A DNA stretch of 64,000 bases from Rhodobacter calidifons (GCF_011174775.1 NZ_JAANHS010000001.1:372001-436000), one strand, 5' to 3'; shown: positions 47,571 to 56,629, counted from the first letter of the stretch. Notes: a model not told the origin generated them from the sequence alone. Translations and numbers: made by a program.

Positions 47571-49427
47571 ATGGAAGACCAGAACAACAAGAACCTGATC
47601 CTGGCGATGGTTCTGAGCGCGGCGGTGATGATCGTCTGGTTCGTGCTGTTCCCCCCGCCCGAGCCGCCGCTGACCGCCCCGACCGAAACCGCCGCCGGCG
47701 TCACCGGCGATGTCGCCACGCCTCTGCCCGAAGCGGCCCCCGCGCAGACCGAAGCGACGGCCGTCCCCGAAGCCCCGCGCCTCGGGATCGATTCGACCAA
47801 GCTGGCCGGGTCGATCTCGTTGCGGGGCGGCCGGATCGACGACCTGTCGCTGAAAACCTACCGCGAGGACCTGACACCAGACTCGCCCACGGTGCGGCTG
47901 CTGGCCCCGGTGGGCGAGGACCTGGCCTATTATTCGGTCTTCGGCTGGCTGCCGGGCACCGGGCTTCAGCCCGGAGAGGTGCCGGATGCCAATACGCTGT
48001 GGACGGTGGAGGGCAACGCCACCCTGTCCTCGACCGCGCCCGTGGTGCTGCGCTGGGACAATGGCAAGGGGCTGACCTTCCGCCGCGAGATCAAGGTTGA
48101 CGACGATTTCATGTTCACCGTGACCGACCAGGTCCAGAACAGATCGGCCGCGGCGGTAGCCCTGCAACCCTACGGGATCATCGCGCGCCATGGTCTGCCC
48201 AAGTTGCAGAACATCTTCGTGGTGCACGAAGGCGCGGTGCAGCGCGAGGACGGGATCCGCACCGAGACCGACTATTCCGACATCACCGAACTGACCCCCG
48301 ACCCGCGCGAGGGGAACCTGCCGGCCCAGGTGACCGAGGCCACGACCGACGGCTGGATCGGGTTCACCGATCACTACTGGATGACGGTGCTGATCCCCGA
48401 ACAGGGCAAGCCGTTCAAGTCGGTGCTGAAATATGTCCCGACCGCCGGCATCTACCAGGCCGAGGTGCGCCAGCCGGTCCTGTCGCTGGATGCCGGGGCC
48501 ACGGCTTCGTCCTCGATCCGGTTCTTCGCCGGGGCGAAGGAATGGGCGACGATCCGCGCCTACGAGCGCGAGGGCGGCATCCCCGGCTTTCTCGATTCCA
48601 TCGACTGGGGCTGGTTCTTCTTCCTGACCAAGCCCATCTTCGCGGTGCTGCACTGGCTGAACGCCCAGATCGGCAACATGGGCTGGGCGATCATCGCGCT
48701 GACCTTCTTGCTGAAGTTCCTGGTGCTGCCTCTGGCCTACAAGTCCTATGTCTCGATGGCGCGGATGAAGGAATTGCAGCCCGAGATGGAGGCGATCAAG
48801 GAGCGCGCGGGCGAGGACAAGCAGAAGCTCCAGCGCGAGATGATGCAGCTTTACAAGGACAAGAAGGTCAACCCCGCCGCGGGCTGCCTGCCGATCCTGA
48901 TCCAGATCCCGATCTTCTTCGCGCTTTACAAGGTGATCTTCGTCACGATCGAGCTGCGCCACGCGCCGTTCTTCGGCTGGCTCAAGGACCTCTCGGCGCC
49001 CGATCCGTCGTCGCTCTTCAACCTGTTCGGCCTTCTGCCCTGGGATGCGCCCCCGACCGGCAGCCTGCTGCACCTGATCTTCATCGGCGTGCTGCCGCTG
49101 CTACTGGGCATCACCATGTGGCTGCAACAGAAGCTGAACCCGGCGCCCACGGATCCGGTGCAGCAGCAGATCTTCGCCTGGATGCCATGGGTGTTCATGT
49201 TCATGCTGGGCGGCTTCGCCTCGGGTCTGGTGGTCTACTGGATCACCAACAACACGATCACCTTCGTCCAGCAGTACCTGATCATGTGGAGCCACGGGAA
49301 ACGGCCGGACATCTTCGGCAACATCAAGGCGGCAAAACTGGCCAGGGCCGAGGCGAAGGCCGCCGCGTCCGCGGCGGCAAATGCGCCCAAGGCTCCGACG
49401 AACACGCCAAAGAAGGGCAAGAAGTGA
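47571..49427 (+). CDS. yidC: Membrane protein insertase YidC
   Basis: Inserts and folds inner-membrane proteins, alone or with SecYEG. The 618-residue protein has one N-terminal span (NLILAMVLSAAVMIVWFVLF), a large periplasmic domain (~residues 45-350), then the conserved five-span core with the positively charged groove. The core includes KPIFAVLHWLNAQIGNMGWA and AAGCLPILIQIPIFFALYKV. Start MEDQNNKNLILAM is typical for the family. It is coupled to the MOSC gene by a GTGA overlap. Confidence 0.97.
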   Translation: MEDQNNKNLILAMVLSAAVMIVWFVLFPPPEPPLTAPTETAAGVTGDVATPLPEAAPAQTEATAVPEAPRLGIDSTKLAGSISLRGGRIDDLSLKTYREDLTPDSPTVRLLAPVGEDLAYYSVFGWLPGTGLQPGEVPDANTLWTVEGNATLSSTAPVVLRWDNGKGLTFRREIKVDDDFMFTVTDQVQNRSAAAVALQPYGIIARHGLPKLQNIFVVHEGAVQREDGIRTETDYSDITELTPDPREGNLPAQVTEATTDGWIGFTDHYWMTVLIPEQGKPFKSVLKYVPTAGIYQAEVRQPVLSLDAGATASSSIRFFAGAKEWATIRAYEREGGIPGFLDSIDWGWFFFLTKPIFAVLHWLNAQIGNMGWAIIALTFLLKFLVLPLAYKSYVSMARMKELQPEMEAIKERAGEDKQKLQREMMQLYKDKKVNPAAGCLPILIQIPIFFALYKVIFVTIELRHAPFFGWLKDLSAPDPSSLFNLFGLLPWDAPPTGSLLHLIFIGVLPLLLGITMWLQQKLNPAPTDPVQQQIFAWMPWVFMFMLGGFASGLVVYWITNNTITFVQQYLIMWSHGKRPDIFGNIKAAKLARAEAKAAASAAANAPKAPTNTPKKGKK

Positions 49428-50185
49428 GCGGGCTTTCGGGCGGGCGTGTCGCGCTTCTGGTGCGCCACCCGATCAAGTCCGCGGGTCATGAAGAGCTGGA
49501 CGAGGCCGTGCTGACCGCAGGCGCGGCCTTTCCCTTCGACCGGGTCTGGGCGGTGGCCCACGCCGCCGCCCGCCTGACCGAACCGCCGACCTGGGCGCCG
49601 AAGCTGCATTTTCTGCGCGGCTGGGGTTCGGCCGAACTGATGGCGGTCAGCTGCGTCTCGGACCCCGAGGCAGGCGTGGTGACGCTTGGCCACCCCCGCC
49701 GCCCGACCGAAAGCTTCCGCCCGGACGACCCTGCGGATGCCGCGCGGTTGATCGACTGGCTGCGTCCCCTCTGGCCCGCGAATCGCCCCGAACCCGCTCG
49801 GGTGATCCGCGTGCCGGGCCAGGCGCTGACCGACCAGGACCAGCCGCTGGTGTCGATCAACGCGATGGCCTCGCTGGCCGAGCTTTCGGCCCGGATGGGC
49901 ACCCGCCTCTCGCCGCACCGCTTTCGCGGCAACATCTGGGTCGCGGGCTGGGCGCCCTGGGCCGAGCTTGACCTGATCGGCACCGAGATCGCCATCGGCA
50001 CCGCCCGTCTGCGCATCGAGGAACCGATCGGCCGCTGCCGCGCGACCGGGGCAAATCCCGAGACGGGCCTGCAAGATGCCGATACGATGGGCGCGCTGGA
50101 AACGGGCTACGGCCACACCGATTTCGGAGTCTTCGCCCGGGTGATTGCGGGCGGCCGGATCGCCGTGAACGACGAGGTGCGCTGA
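49424..50185 (+). CDS. MOSC-domain protein
   Basis: A 253-residue protein with an N-terminal beta-barrel part (VRHPIKSAGHEELDEAVLTA) and a C-terminal MOSC domain (RFRGNIWVAGWAPWAELDLI, then RLRIEEPIGRCRATGANPET). MOSC proteins use a molybdenum cofactor or carry sulfur; the Cys in GRCRATG matches the cofactor-binding Cys of mARC-like members. GTG start overlaps the yidC stop, and its own TGA overlaps the yihA ATG, so the three genes form one operon. Confidence 0.9.
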   Translation: MSGLSGGRVALLVRHPIKSAGHEELDEAVLTAGAAFPFDRVWAVAHAAARLTEPPTWAPKLHFLRGWGSAELMAVSCVSDPEAGVVTLGHPRRPTESFRPDDPADAARLIDWLRPLWPANRPEPARVIRVPGQALTDQDQPLVSINAMASLAELSARMGTRLSPHRFRGNIWVAGWAPWAELDLIGTEIAIGTARLRIEEPIGRCRATGANPETGLQDADTMGALETGYGHTDFGVFARVIAGGRIAVNDEVR

Positions 50186-50835
50186 TGGCGATGACCTTCA
50201 CTCTGGCCCCCGAACCCGAGGACGCGGCGCGCGAGACCGGCCGGCTTCTGTTCGCCGGGCCGGTGACCTTTGTCAAAGGCGTGGTCGCGATGAGCGGCCT
50301 GCCCCCGGCCGACCGGCTGGAGGTGTGCTTCGCGGGTCGGTCGAATGTCGGGAAATCCAGCCTGATCAACGCGCTGACCGGGCGCAAGACGCTGGCACGC
50401 GCCTCGAACACGCCGGGGCGGACGCAGGAGATCAACTACTTCGCCCTGGGAGAGGAGCGCTATCTGGTCGACCTGCCCGGCTATGGCTTCGCCGAGGCCC
50501 CCGTGGCCATCGTTGCCAAGTGGCAGGCGCTTCTGAAGCAGTATCTGTCGGGCCGGGCCACGCTGCGGCGGGCCTTTGTCCTGATCGACGCGCGGCACGG
50601 GGTGAAGGCGGTGGACGAAGAGATCCTGACGCTTCTGGACCGCTCGGCGGTGACCTTTCAGGTGGTGCTGACCAAGGTGGACAAGATCAACCGCAGCGAA
50701 CGCGCGGCGGTGATCGAACAGGTCAAGGGCGCATTGGTCAAGCATCCTGCTGCATATCCCGAGATCGTGGTCACCAGTTCCGAGAAGGGCGAAGGGATCG
50801 AGACACTGCGCGCCCTGATCGCCACGCTGGAATAG
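50185..50835 (+). CDS. yihA: Ribosome biogenesis GTPase YihA/EngB
   Basis: Essential GTPase for late assembly of the 50S subunit. The 216-residue protein has G1 GRSNVGKSSLINAL, G2 in NTPGRTQEINYF, G3 DLPGYGFA, G4 TKVDK, and a G5-like VVTSSEKGEG. Start overlaps the MOSC stop (TGATG). The stop TAG (50833-50835) is followed at once by hairpin D1. Confidence 0.96.
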   Translation: MAMTFTLAPEPEDAARETGRLLFAGPVTFVKGVVAMSGLPPADRLEVCFAGRSNVGKSSLINALTGRKTLARASNTPGRTQEINYFALGEERYLVDLPGYGFAEAPVAIVAKWQALLKQYLSGRATLRRAFVLIDARHGVKAVDEEILTLLDRSAVTFQVVLTKVDKINRSERAAVIEQVKGALVKHPAAYPEIVVTSSEKGEGIETLRALIATLE

Positions 50836-50883
50836 GGCCCGATTTCCATACGGAAATCGGGCCGGAATTCCTACGAATTCCGG
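50836..50883. repeat. Tandem-hairpin repeat, locus D (overlaps yidD stop)
   Basis: GGCCCGATTTCC-ATAC-GGAAATCGGGCC (50836-50863) overlaps by two bases CCGGAATTC-CTAC-GAATTCCGG (50862-50883). Both arms match locus B and locus E. D1 begins one base after the yihA stop, and D2 spans the last codons and stop of yidD, so part of the repeat is coding. Confidence 0.88.
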
Positions 50884-51134
50884 TCCCGGTGTCCCGCGTC
50901 ATGCTCCGGGTCCGCGCCTGGCACCGGATCATAGCCATGCCCGCCCCAGGGATGACAGCGGCAGATGCGGTGCGCCGCAAGGTAGCTGCCCTTGAGCGCG
51001 CCATGCCGCTCCAGCGCTTCCAGCGCATAGGCCGAGCAGGTCGGCTGGAACCGGCAGCCATGGCCCACCCAGGGCGACAAGAGCAGCCGGTATGCCCGCA
51101 CCGGCAGCGCGACAAGGTGGGCGAGCGGGCTCAA
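50871..51134 (-). CDS. yidD: Membrane protein insertion efficiency factor YidD
   Basis: A small amphipathic protein that assists YidC. The 87-residue sequence contains the family core [37 protein letters not shown] and [17 protein letters not shown], with its three conserved Cys. The start is a TTG at 51134, overlapping the rnpA stop (TTGA), giving [15 protein letters not shown]. The 3' end is formed by hairpin repeat D2, which supplies the last residues. Confidence 0.9.
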   Translation of the reverse strand: MSPLAHLVALPVRAYRLLLSPWVGHGCRFQPTCSAYALEALERHGALKGSYLAAHRICRCHPWGGHGYDPVPGADPEHDAGHRDRNS

Positions 51135-51538
51135 GGGCGCCCCCGGTGCACTAAGACAAGCGCCAGATTGAGATCGGCACGAAGCGCGGCATAGGGGCGC
51201 GTGACGGTGGCTTCGGGCCGGGCCACCAGAACGTAGTCCCAGCCGGGACGGGCAGCCGGCGCCAGGATTTCGCGCGCAAGGGCACGGAGACGGCGCTTGG
51301 CGCGGTTGCGCAGGACGGCGTTGCCGATCTTCTTCGAGGCAGTGAAGCCGACGCGCACCTGATCCGACCCGTCCCCCCGATCGCGCGCCTGCAAAAGGAA
51401 GCCCGCGGTTCCCTGGCGCCGGGCCGAGGCCGCCTTCAGATAGTCGGCGCGCTTTCGCAGCACGCAAAGCGAAACCGCCGGAGACCGTGCAGGCGCTTCG
51501 GCGGCAATGCCTTGGCCCTGGGTCTCCGGCGGTGTCAT
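51131..51538 (-). CDS. rnpA: Ribonuclease P protein component
   Basis: The protein subunit of RNase P, for tRNA 5'-end maturation. The 135-residue sequence has the conserved RNR signature region [20 protein letters not shown], plus [10 protein letters not shown] at the start and [13 protein letters not shown] near the end. ATG 51538 ([10 protein letters not shown]) lies 32 bases after rpmH. rpmH-rnpA-yidD is the usual order. Confidence 0.95.
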   Translation of the reverse strand: MTPPETQGQGIAAEAPARSPAVSLCVLRKRADYLKAASARRQGTAGFLLQARDRGDGSDQVRVGFTASKKIGNAVLRNRAKRRLRALAREILAPAARPGWDYVLVARPEATVTRPYAALRADLNLALVLVHRGRP

Positions 51539-51570
51539 GAGCAAACCCGGTCGCCCTCGCGGGCGGGCAA

Positions 51571-51705
51571 TCAGGCGGTCAGCTTGTGACGGCCCTTGGC
51601 GCGGCGGGCGGCCAGGACCAGACGGCCGTTCTTGGTGGCCATGCGCGCCCGGAAGCCGTGGCGGCGCTTGCGAACCAGGTTCGACGGTTGAAAGGTGCGC
51701 TTCAT
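51571..51705 (-). CDS. rpmH: 50S ribosomal protein L34
   Basis: A 44-residue ribosomal protein read directly on the minus strand: [20 protein letters not shown], then [20 protein letters not shown] and KLTA, ending TGA at 51571. Sequence is essentially consensus L34. It is the first gene of rpmH-rnpA-yidD, with a good promoter at 51771-51799. Confidence 0.98.
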   Translation of the reverse strand: MKRTFQPSNLVRKRRHGFRARMATKNGRLVLAARRAKGRHKLTA

Positions 51706-51770
51706 CGCGGCTCTCCATCAGACATGACCCGGACCCCACTCGGAATCGCGGGCCGGCAATTGAAGCCAGT

Positions 51771-51799
51771 CCTTTACGGTCGCGCAGACGCCAAGTCAA
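51771..51799 (-). promoter_or_regulatory. Promoter of rpmH-rnpA-yidD
   Basis: On the minus strand TTGACT (51799-51794), 17-base spacer, TAAAGG (51776-51771), about 65 bases before the rpmH ATG. Confidence 0.6.
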
Positions 51800-51955
51800 C
51801 GTCGCCGGCACCGATTCCTTGCAACATTTCCGCAGCCAGGGCGGCGATATGTTGCAATGGGCCGGCAATCGGACCCTACCGGATCAAGCTGGCGTGAAGC
51901 CCCTGTCGCACCGGGCAAAGCTGGTCCATCTTCGCGGTCCATGCAAGGAGCCCGG

Positions 51956-52675
51956 ATGTCCCCCCCTTCCCAGAACGCGACCTGGCTCAGGCGCCTGCCG
52001 ATCCTGGTGATCCTGCTTGCGGCCCTGATCGGGGCGATCAGCCTGCGCGACGACCTCAGCTTCCAGACCCTGGCCCGTCACCGCGAGGACCTGCTGGCCT
52101 TTCGCGACGCGCATTACCTGTGGGCGGTGCTGGCCTTCCTGGCGGGATATGTGCTGATCGTCGGCCTGAGCCTGCCCGGGGGAACGGTCGCCACCCTGAC
52201 GGGCGGTTTCCTGTTCGGGCTGTTCCCGGGCGTCCTCTACAACGTGCTGGGCGCCGGAACCGGGGCGGTCCTGATCTTTCTGGCCGCGCGCAGCGGCTTT
52301 GGCGAGACCCTGTCGCGCAAGCTGGAGGGTGCGGGCGGTGCGGCCGCGCGGTTGCAGGCCCGCCTGCGCGAGAACGAATGGTCGGTCCTGTTCCTGATGC
52401 GCCTCGTGCCGCTGGTGCCCTTCTTCGTCGCGAACCTGATCCCGGCCTTCGTCGGCACCAGCCTGACACGCTTTGCCGTCTCGACCTTCCTCGGCATCAT
52501 CCCGGGGGCGCTGGTCTTCACCTCGGTCGGCGCGGGACTGGGCGAGGTCTTCGCCCGTGGCGAGGCGCCCGACCTGGGCATCATCTTCACCCTGCCCGTG
52601 CTGTTGCCGCTTCTGGGTCTGGCCGCGCTGGCCGCGCTGCCGATGTTTCTTCGAGCCATCAAGGGAGCACGCTGA
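51956..52675 (+). CDS. TVP38/TMEM64-family membrane protein
   Basis: A 239-residue inner-membrane protein of the DedA/VTT superfamily. Six or so hydrophobic segments are seen, with the family motifs GLSLPGGTVATLTGGFLFGL and MRLVPLVPFFVANLIPAFVG, and a Phe/Gly motif in FLGIIPGALVFTSVGAGLG. Members are thought to move lipids or be linked to membrane lipid homeostasis. ATG 51956 follows AAGGAG. The oxidoreductase gene starts immediately after the stop. Confidence 0.9.
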   Translation: MSPPSQNATWLRRLPILVILLAALIGAISLRDDLSFQTLARHREDLLAFRDAHYLWAVLAFLAGYVLIVGLSLPGGTVATLTGGFLFGLFPGVLYNVLGAGTGAVLIFLAARSGFGETLSRKLEGAGGAAARLQARLRENEWSVLFLMRLVPLVPFFVANLIPAFVGTSLTRFAVSTFLGIIPGALVFTSVGAGLGEVFARGEAPDLGIIFTLPVLLPLLGLAALAALPMFLRAIKGAR

Positions 52676-54091
52676 ATGCCGCGCATCGAGACCGATATCT
52701 GCGTCATCGGCGCCGGGTCCGGGGGGCTTTCGGTCGCGGCCGGGGCGGTCCAGATGGGCGCGCGGGTCGTGCTGATCGAGGCCGGAGAGATGGGTGGCGA
52801 CTGCCTGAATGCGGGCTGTGTGCCCTCGAAGGCGCTGATCGCGGCGGCGAAGGCGGCCGAGGCGCAACGCCGTGGGTTTCGCGGGGTGGCTCCGGCCGTG
52901 CCCGAGGTGGATTTCGGCGCGGTGAAGGACCATGTGCGCGCGGTGATCGAGGCCATCGCCCCGGTGGACAGCCAGGAGCGGTTCGAGGGCCTTGGCTGCA
53001 CCGTGATCCGCGCCTTCGCCCGCTTCTCGGGGCCGCGCGAAGTGCAGGCCGGCGAAACCACCATCCGCGCTCGGCGCTTCGTGATCGCCACCGGGTCGCG
53101 CCCATTCGTCCCGCCGATCCAGGGGGTCGATACGGTTCCTTACCTGACGAACGAGACGATCTTCGACCTGCGCGAACGGCCGCAGCACCTGATCGTCATC
53201 GGCGGCGGGCCGATCGGAGTGGAAATGGCCCAGGCGCATCGGCGGCTGGGTTGCGCTGTGACGGTGGTGGAGGGCGCCAGCGTTCTGGGCCGCGAGGATC
53301 CCGAATTGGCCCGGGTGGTGACCGATGCGCTTCAGGCCGAGGGCATCGTGCTGGTGGAGGGTCAGCCGGTGGTGCGGCTGGCCAAGACGGATGGGACGGT
53401 CGAGGTGACGCTTGGTGACGGGCGGCAGGTCCGGGGTTCGCATCTGTTGCTGGCGGTCGGGCGCAAGGTGGCGCTGGAGGGGATGAACCTCGAGGCGGCG
53501 GGGGTGGCCCATACGGGAAAGGGCGTGACGGTGGACGCGCGGCTCAGGTCCTCGAACCGGCGCATCTTTGCGGTGGGGGATGCGGCGGGCGGCTTGCAGT
53601 TCACCCATGTCGCGGGCTGGCATGCGGGCATCGTGATCCGGCAGGCGATCCTTGGATTGCCGGCCAGGGCCGACCCGCGGGCGGTCCCGCGCGCGACCTA
53701 TACCGACCCGGAACTGGCCCAGGTCGGCCTGACCGAGGCCGAGGCCCGCGCCCTGCACGGCGAGGCGCTGACGGTGGTGCGCGCCAGCCTCGCCCACAAC
53801 GACCGCGCCCAGGCCGAGGGCAAGACCGCGGGTTTCGCCAAGGTCATGATCGTGAAGGGCCGCCCGGTCGGCGCCGGCATTGTCGGTCCCCAGGCGGGCG
53901 AGTTGATCGGCCTCTGGGCGCTTGCCCTGTCGGCCCGGCTGAAGATGTCGGCGATTGCCGGCATGATCGCGCCCTATCCGACGCTGGGAGAGGTTTCCAA
54001 ACGCGCGGCAGGCGCCTATTTTGCCCCCAGGCTGTTCGAAAGTGCCGCGGTCAAGCGGCTGGTGCGGCTGGTCCAGCGCTGGGTGCCCTAG
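52676..54091 (+). CDS. FAD-dependent pyridine nucleotide-disulfide oxidoreductase (Lpd/MerA-like)
   Basis: A 471-residue flavoprotein. N-terminal FAD site GAGSGGLSVAAGAVQMG, redox-active disulfide GGDCLNAGCVPSKALI, NAD(P) site GGGPIGVEMAQAHRRLG, and a C-terminal dimerisation domain with the active-site His-Glu replaced by the late-domain APYPTLGEVSKRAA. It is not next to 2-oxoacid dehydrogenase genes. It directly follows the TVP38 gene, with which this type of oxidoreductase is frequently paired or fused in bacteria, so a shared membrane-linked redox role is likely. Confidence 0.9.
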   Translation: MPRIETDICVIGAGSGGLSVAAGAVQMGARVVLIEAGEMGGDCLNAGCVPSKALIAAAKAAEAQRRGFRGVAPAVPEVDFGAVKDHVRAVIEAIAPVDSQERFEGLGCTVIRAFARFSGPREVQAGETTIRARRFVIATGSRPFVPPIQGVDTVPYLTNETIFDLRERPQHLIVIGGGPIGVEMAQAHRRLGCAVTVVEGASVLGREDPELARVVTDALQAEGIVLVEGQPVVRLAKTDGTVEVTLGDGRQVRGSHLLLAVGRKVALEGMNLEAAGVAHTGKGVTVDARLRSSNRRIFAVGDAAGGLQFTHVAGWHAGIVIRQAILGLPARADPRAVPRATYTDPELAQVGLTEAEARALHGEALTVVRASLAHNDRAQAEGKTAGFAKVMIVKGRPVGAGIVGPQAGELIGLWALALSARLKMSAIAGMIAPYPTLGEVSKRAAGAYFAPRLFESAAVKRLVRLVQRWVP

Positions 54092-54121
54092 GGTGCCCCG
54101 CCAGGTTCGGGGAAGGTTCGG

Positions 54122-55534
54122 GTGACCGGAAGACGCAAGAGCTTTCTCAACACGCTGTCCGGGCGCTTCCTGATCCTGACCGTCATCTTCGTGATGCTGG
54201 CCGAAGTGCTGATCTTCGTCCCCTCGATCGCGCGGTATCGGGCCGACTTCCTGCTGACGCGGCTGAAACAGGCCCAGATCGCCGCCCTGACCCAGCTTGC
54301 GGCAGATGACACGGTCTCGCCCGAGCTGGAGGCCGAACTGCTGAAGAACGCCGAGGTCTACAACGTGGTCCTGCGCCGGGACGAGGTGCGCCAGCTGGTC
54401 CTGTCCTCGCCGGTGCCGGGAGAGATCCACGAATCCTTCGACCTGCGGATGGCCGGCCCGTGGGAGCTGATCCGCGACGCCTTCGCCACGCTGCTGGACC
54501 CGGAGAACCGCATCGTCCGGGTGATCGGCTCTCCGGTGCAGGAGGCCGGGACGCTGATCGAGGTGACGATGGAGACCCGCCCCCTGCGGACGGCGATGGT
54601 GGAATACGGGCTGCGCATCCTGATCCTGTCGGCGCTGATCTCGGTCGTGACCGCCTTCCTGTTGTTCCTGGCGGTGCGCCGCCTGCTGGTGATGCCGATC
54701 CGAAGGGTGGTGCGGCACATGCAGGACTATGCCGAAGCGCCCGAGGACGCGCGACGGGTGATCACCCCCAGTGCCGATGTCGAGGAACTGCGGATGGCCG
54801 AAGAGGCGCTGCAATCGATGCAGACCCAGCTGACCGGCGCCCTGCGGCAGAAGGAGAGGCTGGCGCAGCTGGGCGGGGCGGTGGCGAAGATCAGCCACGA
54901 CCTGCGCAACATCCTGACGACCGCGCAGCTTTTTGCCGACCGGATCGAGGGCAGCGCCGATCCGGTGGTCGCCCGCTCGGCCCCGAAGCTTGTCGGCTCG
55001 ATCAGCCGTGCGGTGTCGCTGTGCGAGGCGACGCTGGCCTTCGGCAAGGCCGAGGAACCGCCGCCGCAACTGCGCCGGCTGAACCTGGCGCAGCTGGCCG
55101 GTGAAGTGGCCGAGGGCGAGGGGCTGAGCAGCGAAACGGCGATCACCTGCCTGCTGGACCTGCCGCCGGGCATGATGATCCGGGCCGACGGCGAACAGTT
55201 TTATCGCGTGCTGTCGAACCTTGTCCGCAACGCGCGCCAGGCCATCGAGGCGACCGGACAGGCCGGCACGATCGAGATCTCGGCCGGCGAGGACGAAGCG
55301 GAATGGTGGATCCGGGTCGGCGACACCGGCCCCGGCCTGCCCGCAAAGGCGCGCGAGCATCTGTTCTCGGCCTTCCAGGGCGGCGCAAGGAAGGGCGGGA
55401 CAGGCCTGGGTCTTGCCATCGCGGCCGAACTGGTGCGCGGGCATGGCGGCCGGCTGGAGCTGGTCCGCTCTGACGCCGAAGGCACCGAGTTCGCGATCCA
55501 CCTGCCAAAGGGGACCAGCGAGATTTCCGCGTGA
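54122..55534 (+). CDS. Sensor histidine kinase, orphan
   Basis: A 470-residue membrane kinase. Two spans (residues ~15-37 and ~165-185) flank a periplasmic sensor, followed by a HAMP-like region (PIRRVVRHMQDYAEAP), an H-box with the phosphorylated His in ISHDLRNILTT, N-box NLVRNARQAIEATG, G1 GDTGPGLPA and G2 GTGLGLAIAAELV. GTG 54122 is preceded by GGGGAAGG. No response regulator is adjacent. It lies 30 bases after the oxidoreductase gene, likely in the same transcript. Confidence 0.93.
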   Translation: MTGRRKSFLNTLSGRFLILTVIFVMLAEVLIFVPSIARYRADFLLTRLKQAQIAALTQLAADDTVSPELEAELLKNAEVYNVVLRRDEVRQLVLSSPVPGEIHESFDLRMAGPWELIRDAFATLLDPENRIVRVIGSPVQEAGTLIEVTMETRPLRTAMVEYGLRILILSALISVVTAFLLFLAVRRLLVMPIRRVVRHMQDYAEAPEDARRVITPSADVEELRMAEEALQSMQTQLTGALRQKERLAQLGGAVAKISHDLRNILTTAQLFADRIEGSADPVVARSAPKLVGSISRAVSLCEATLAFGKAEEPPPQLRRLNLAQLAGEVAEGEGLSSETAITCLLDLPPGMMIRADGEQFYRVLSNLVRNARQAIEATGQAGTIEISAGEDEAEWWIRVGDTGPGLPAKAREHLFSAFQGGARKGGTGLGLAIAAELVRGHGGRLELVRSDAEGTEFAIHLPKGTSEISA

Positions 55535-55583
55535 TTTCGCCCTTGCATTGCCCGCCAGAGGGGGCTACATCGCCGGGCATTGC

Positions 55584-55660
55584 GGACCCGTAGCTCAGCT
55601 GGATAGAGCATCAGACTACGAATCTGAGGGTCGGGCGTTCGAATCGCTCCGGGTCCGCCA
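55584..55660 (+). tRNA. tRNA-Arg (anticodon ACG)
   Basis: A 77-base cloverleaf: acceptor GGACCCG / CGGGTCC, discriminator G then CCA encoded (55658-55660), D arm AGCTC...GAGC, anticodon stem around ACTACGAAT with ACG at 55618-55620, T arm with GTTCGAATC. The A34 is expected to be deaminated to inosine by TadA to read CGN codons. Confidence 0.96.
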
Positions 55661-55721
55661 TTCCCCACCGAAACGACGGAATGATCCCGCGGCTTTCGGT
55701 GACTTTGCTCTTCTGCATCGC

Positions 55722-55751
55722 GATTTCCTCGTCCGTCCGGTCGAGGAAATC
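55722..55751. terminator. Hairpin between tRNA-Arg and bztD (related to tandem-hairpin arms)
   Basis: A perfect 10-bp stem GATTTCCTCG / CGAGGAAATC with a 10-base loop. It lies between the convergent ends of the tRNA gene and bztD and could terminate both; there is no U-run. The GATTTCC/GGAAATC core matches the recurring hairpin family. Confidence 0.5.
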
Positions 55752-55851
55752 CCGCCTTCGCCTTCCCTTTGCCATGGCCATAACCACCGGGGCGCAATGG
55801 CGCCCATCGGACGGCAGCCTGACGCCCCCGGCTGGCGCGGGACCGCTGATC

Positions 55852-56619
55852 CTAGTGGCCCAGGATCTGGCTGAGGAACAGCTTGGTCCGCTCGCTCTTC
55901 GGATTGTTGAAGAACTCTTTCGGTTCGTTCTGTTCGACGATCTGGCCCTGGTCCATGAAGATGACCCGGTTCGCGACTGCCTGGGCAAAGCCCATCTCGT
56001 GCGTGACGCAAAGCATGGTCATGCCTTCTTCGGCCAGCTCGATCATCGTATCCAGCACCTCCTTGATCATCTCGGGGTCAAGGGCGCTGGTCGGTTCGTC
56101 GAACAGCATGATCCGCGGTTTCATGCACAAGGACCGCGCGATCGCCACGCGCTGCTGCTGACCGCCCGACAACTGGCCGGGATACTTGTGCGCCTGTTCG
56201 GGGATCTTGACCTTGGTCAGGAAGTGCATCGCCGTCTCTTCCGCCTCTTTCTTCGGGACCTTGCGGACCCAGATCGGCGCCAGCGTGCAGTTTTCCAGGA
56301 TGGTCAGGTGCGGAAACAAGTTGAAGTGCTGGAACACCATGCCCACCTCGGAGCGGACCTTGTCGATGTTCTTCAGGTCGTTCGTCAGCTCGGTCCCGTC
56401 CACGATGATCTGACCCTGCTGGTGTTCCTCCAGCCGGTTGATGCAGCGGATCAGCGTGGACTTGCCCGACCCCGACGGCCCGCAGATCACGATCCTTTCG
56501 CCCCGCTGCACGGTCATGTTGATGTCGCGCAGAACGTGGAACTGACCGTACCACTTGTTCATGCCGGTGATCTGGATCGCGACCTCGTCCGAGATCTGCA
56601 TCTTTGCTGCGTCTGCCAT
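55852..56619 (-). CDS. bztD: Amino-acid ABC transporter ATP-binding protein BztD
   Basis: The ATPase of the glutamate/glutamine/aspartate/asparagine importer. The 255-residue protein has Walker [11 protein letters not shown]-loop region [13 protein letters not shown], signature [13 protein letters not shown], Walker [13 protein letters not shown], and the switch His in CVTHEMGFA. Last gene of bztABCD; the transcript probably ends near the hairpin at 55722. Confidence 0.96.
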   Translation of the reverse strand: MADAAKMQISDEVAIQITGMNKWYGQFHVLRDINMTVQRGERIVICGPSGSGKSTLIRCINRLEEHQQGQIIVDGTELTNDLKNIDKVRSEVGMVFQHFNLFPHLTILENCTLAPIWVRKVPKKEAEETAMHFLTKVKIPEQAHKYPGQLSGGQQQRVAIARSLCMKPRIMLFDEPTSALDPEMIKEVLDTMIELAEEGMTMLCVTHEMGFAQAVANRVIFMDQGQIVEQNEPKEFFNNPKSERTKLFLSQILGH

Positions 56620-56629
56620 GTGCGTGCCC

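Noticed and set aside
51884-55501. A 1205-codon open frame on the minus strand
   Set aside because: It lies antisense to TVP38, the oxidoreductase and the histidine kinase, all of which have clear domains. The antisense product is low-complexity (rich in Arg, Gln, His, Asp, Gly), as expected from high-GC codon bias.
55584-55851. Integration site at tRNA-Arg
   Set aside because: No integrase gene, no repeat of the tRNA 3' end nearby, and the following genes are the core bzt transporter.
55611-55988. Minus-strand open frame of 125 codons across the tRNA
   Set aside because: It runs through the tRNA-Arg gene (giving the well-known spurious ADPERFERPT-type peptide) and into bztD antisense.
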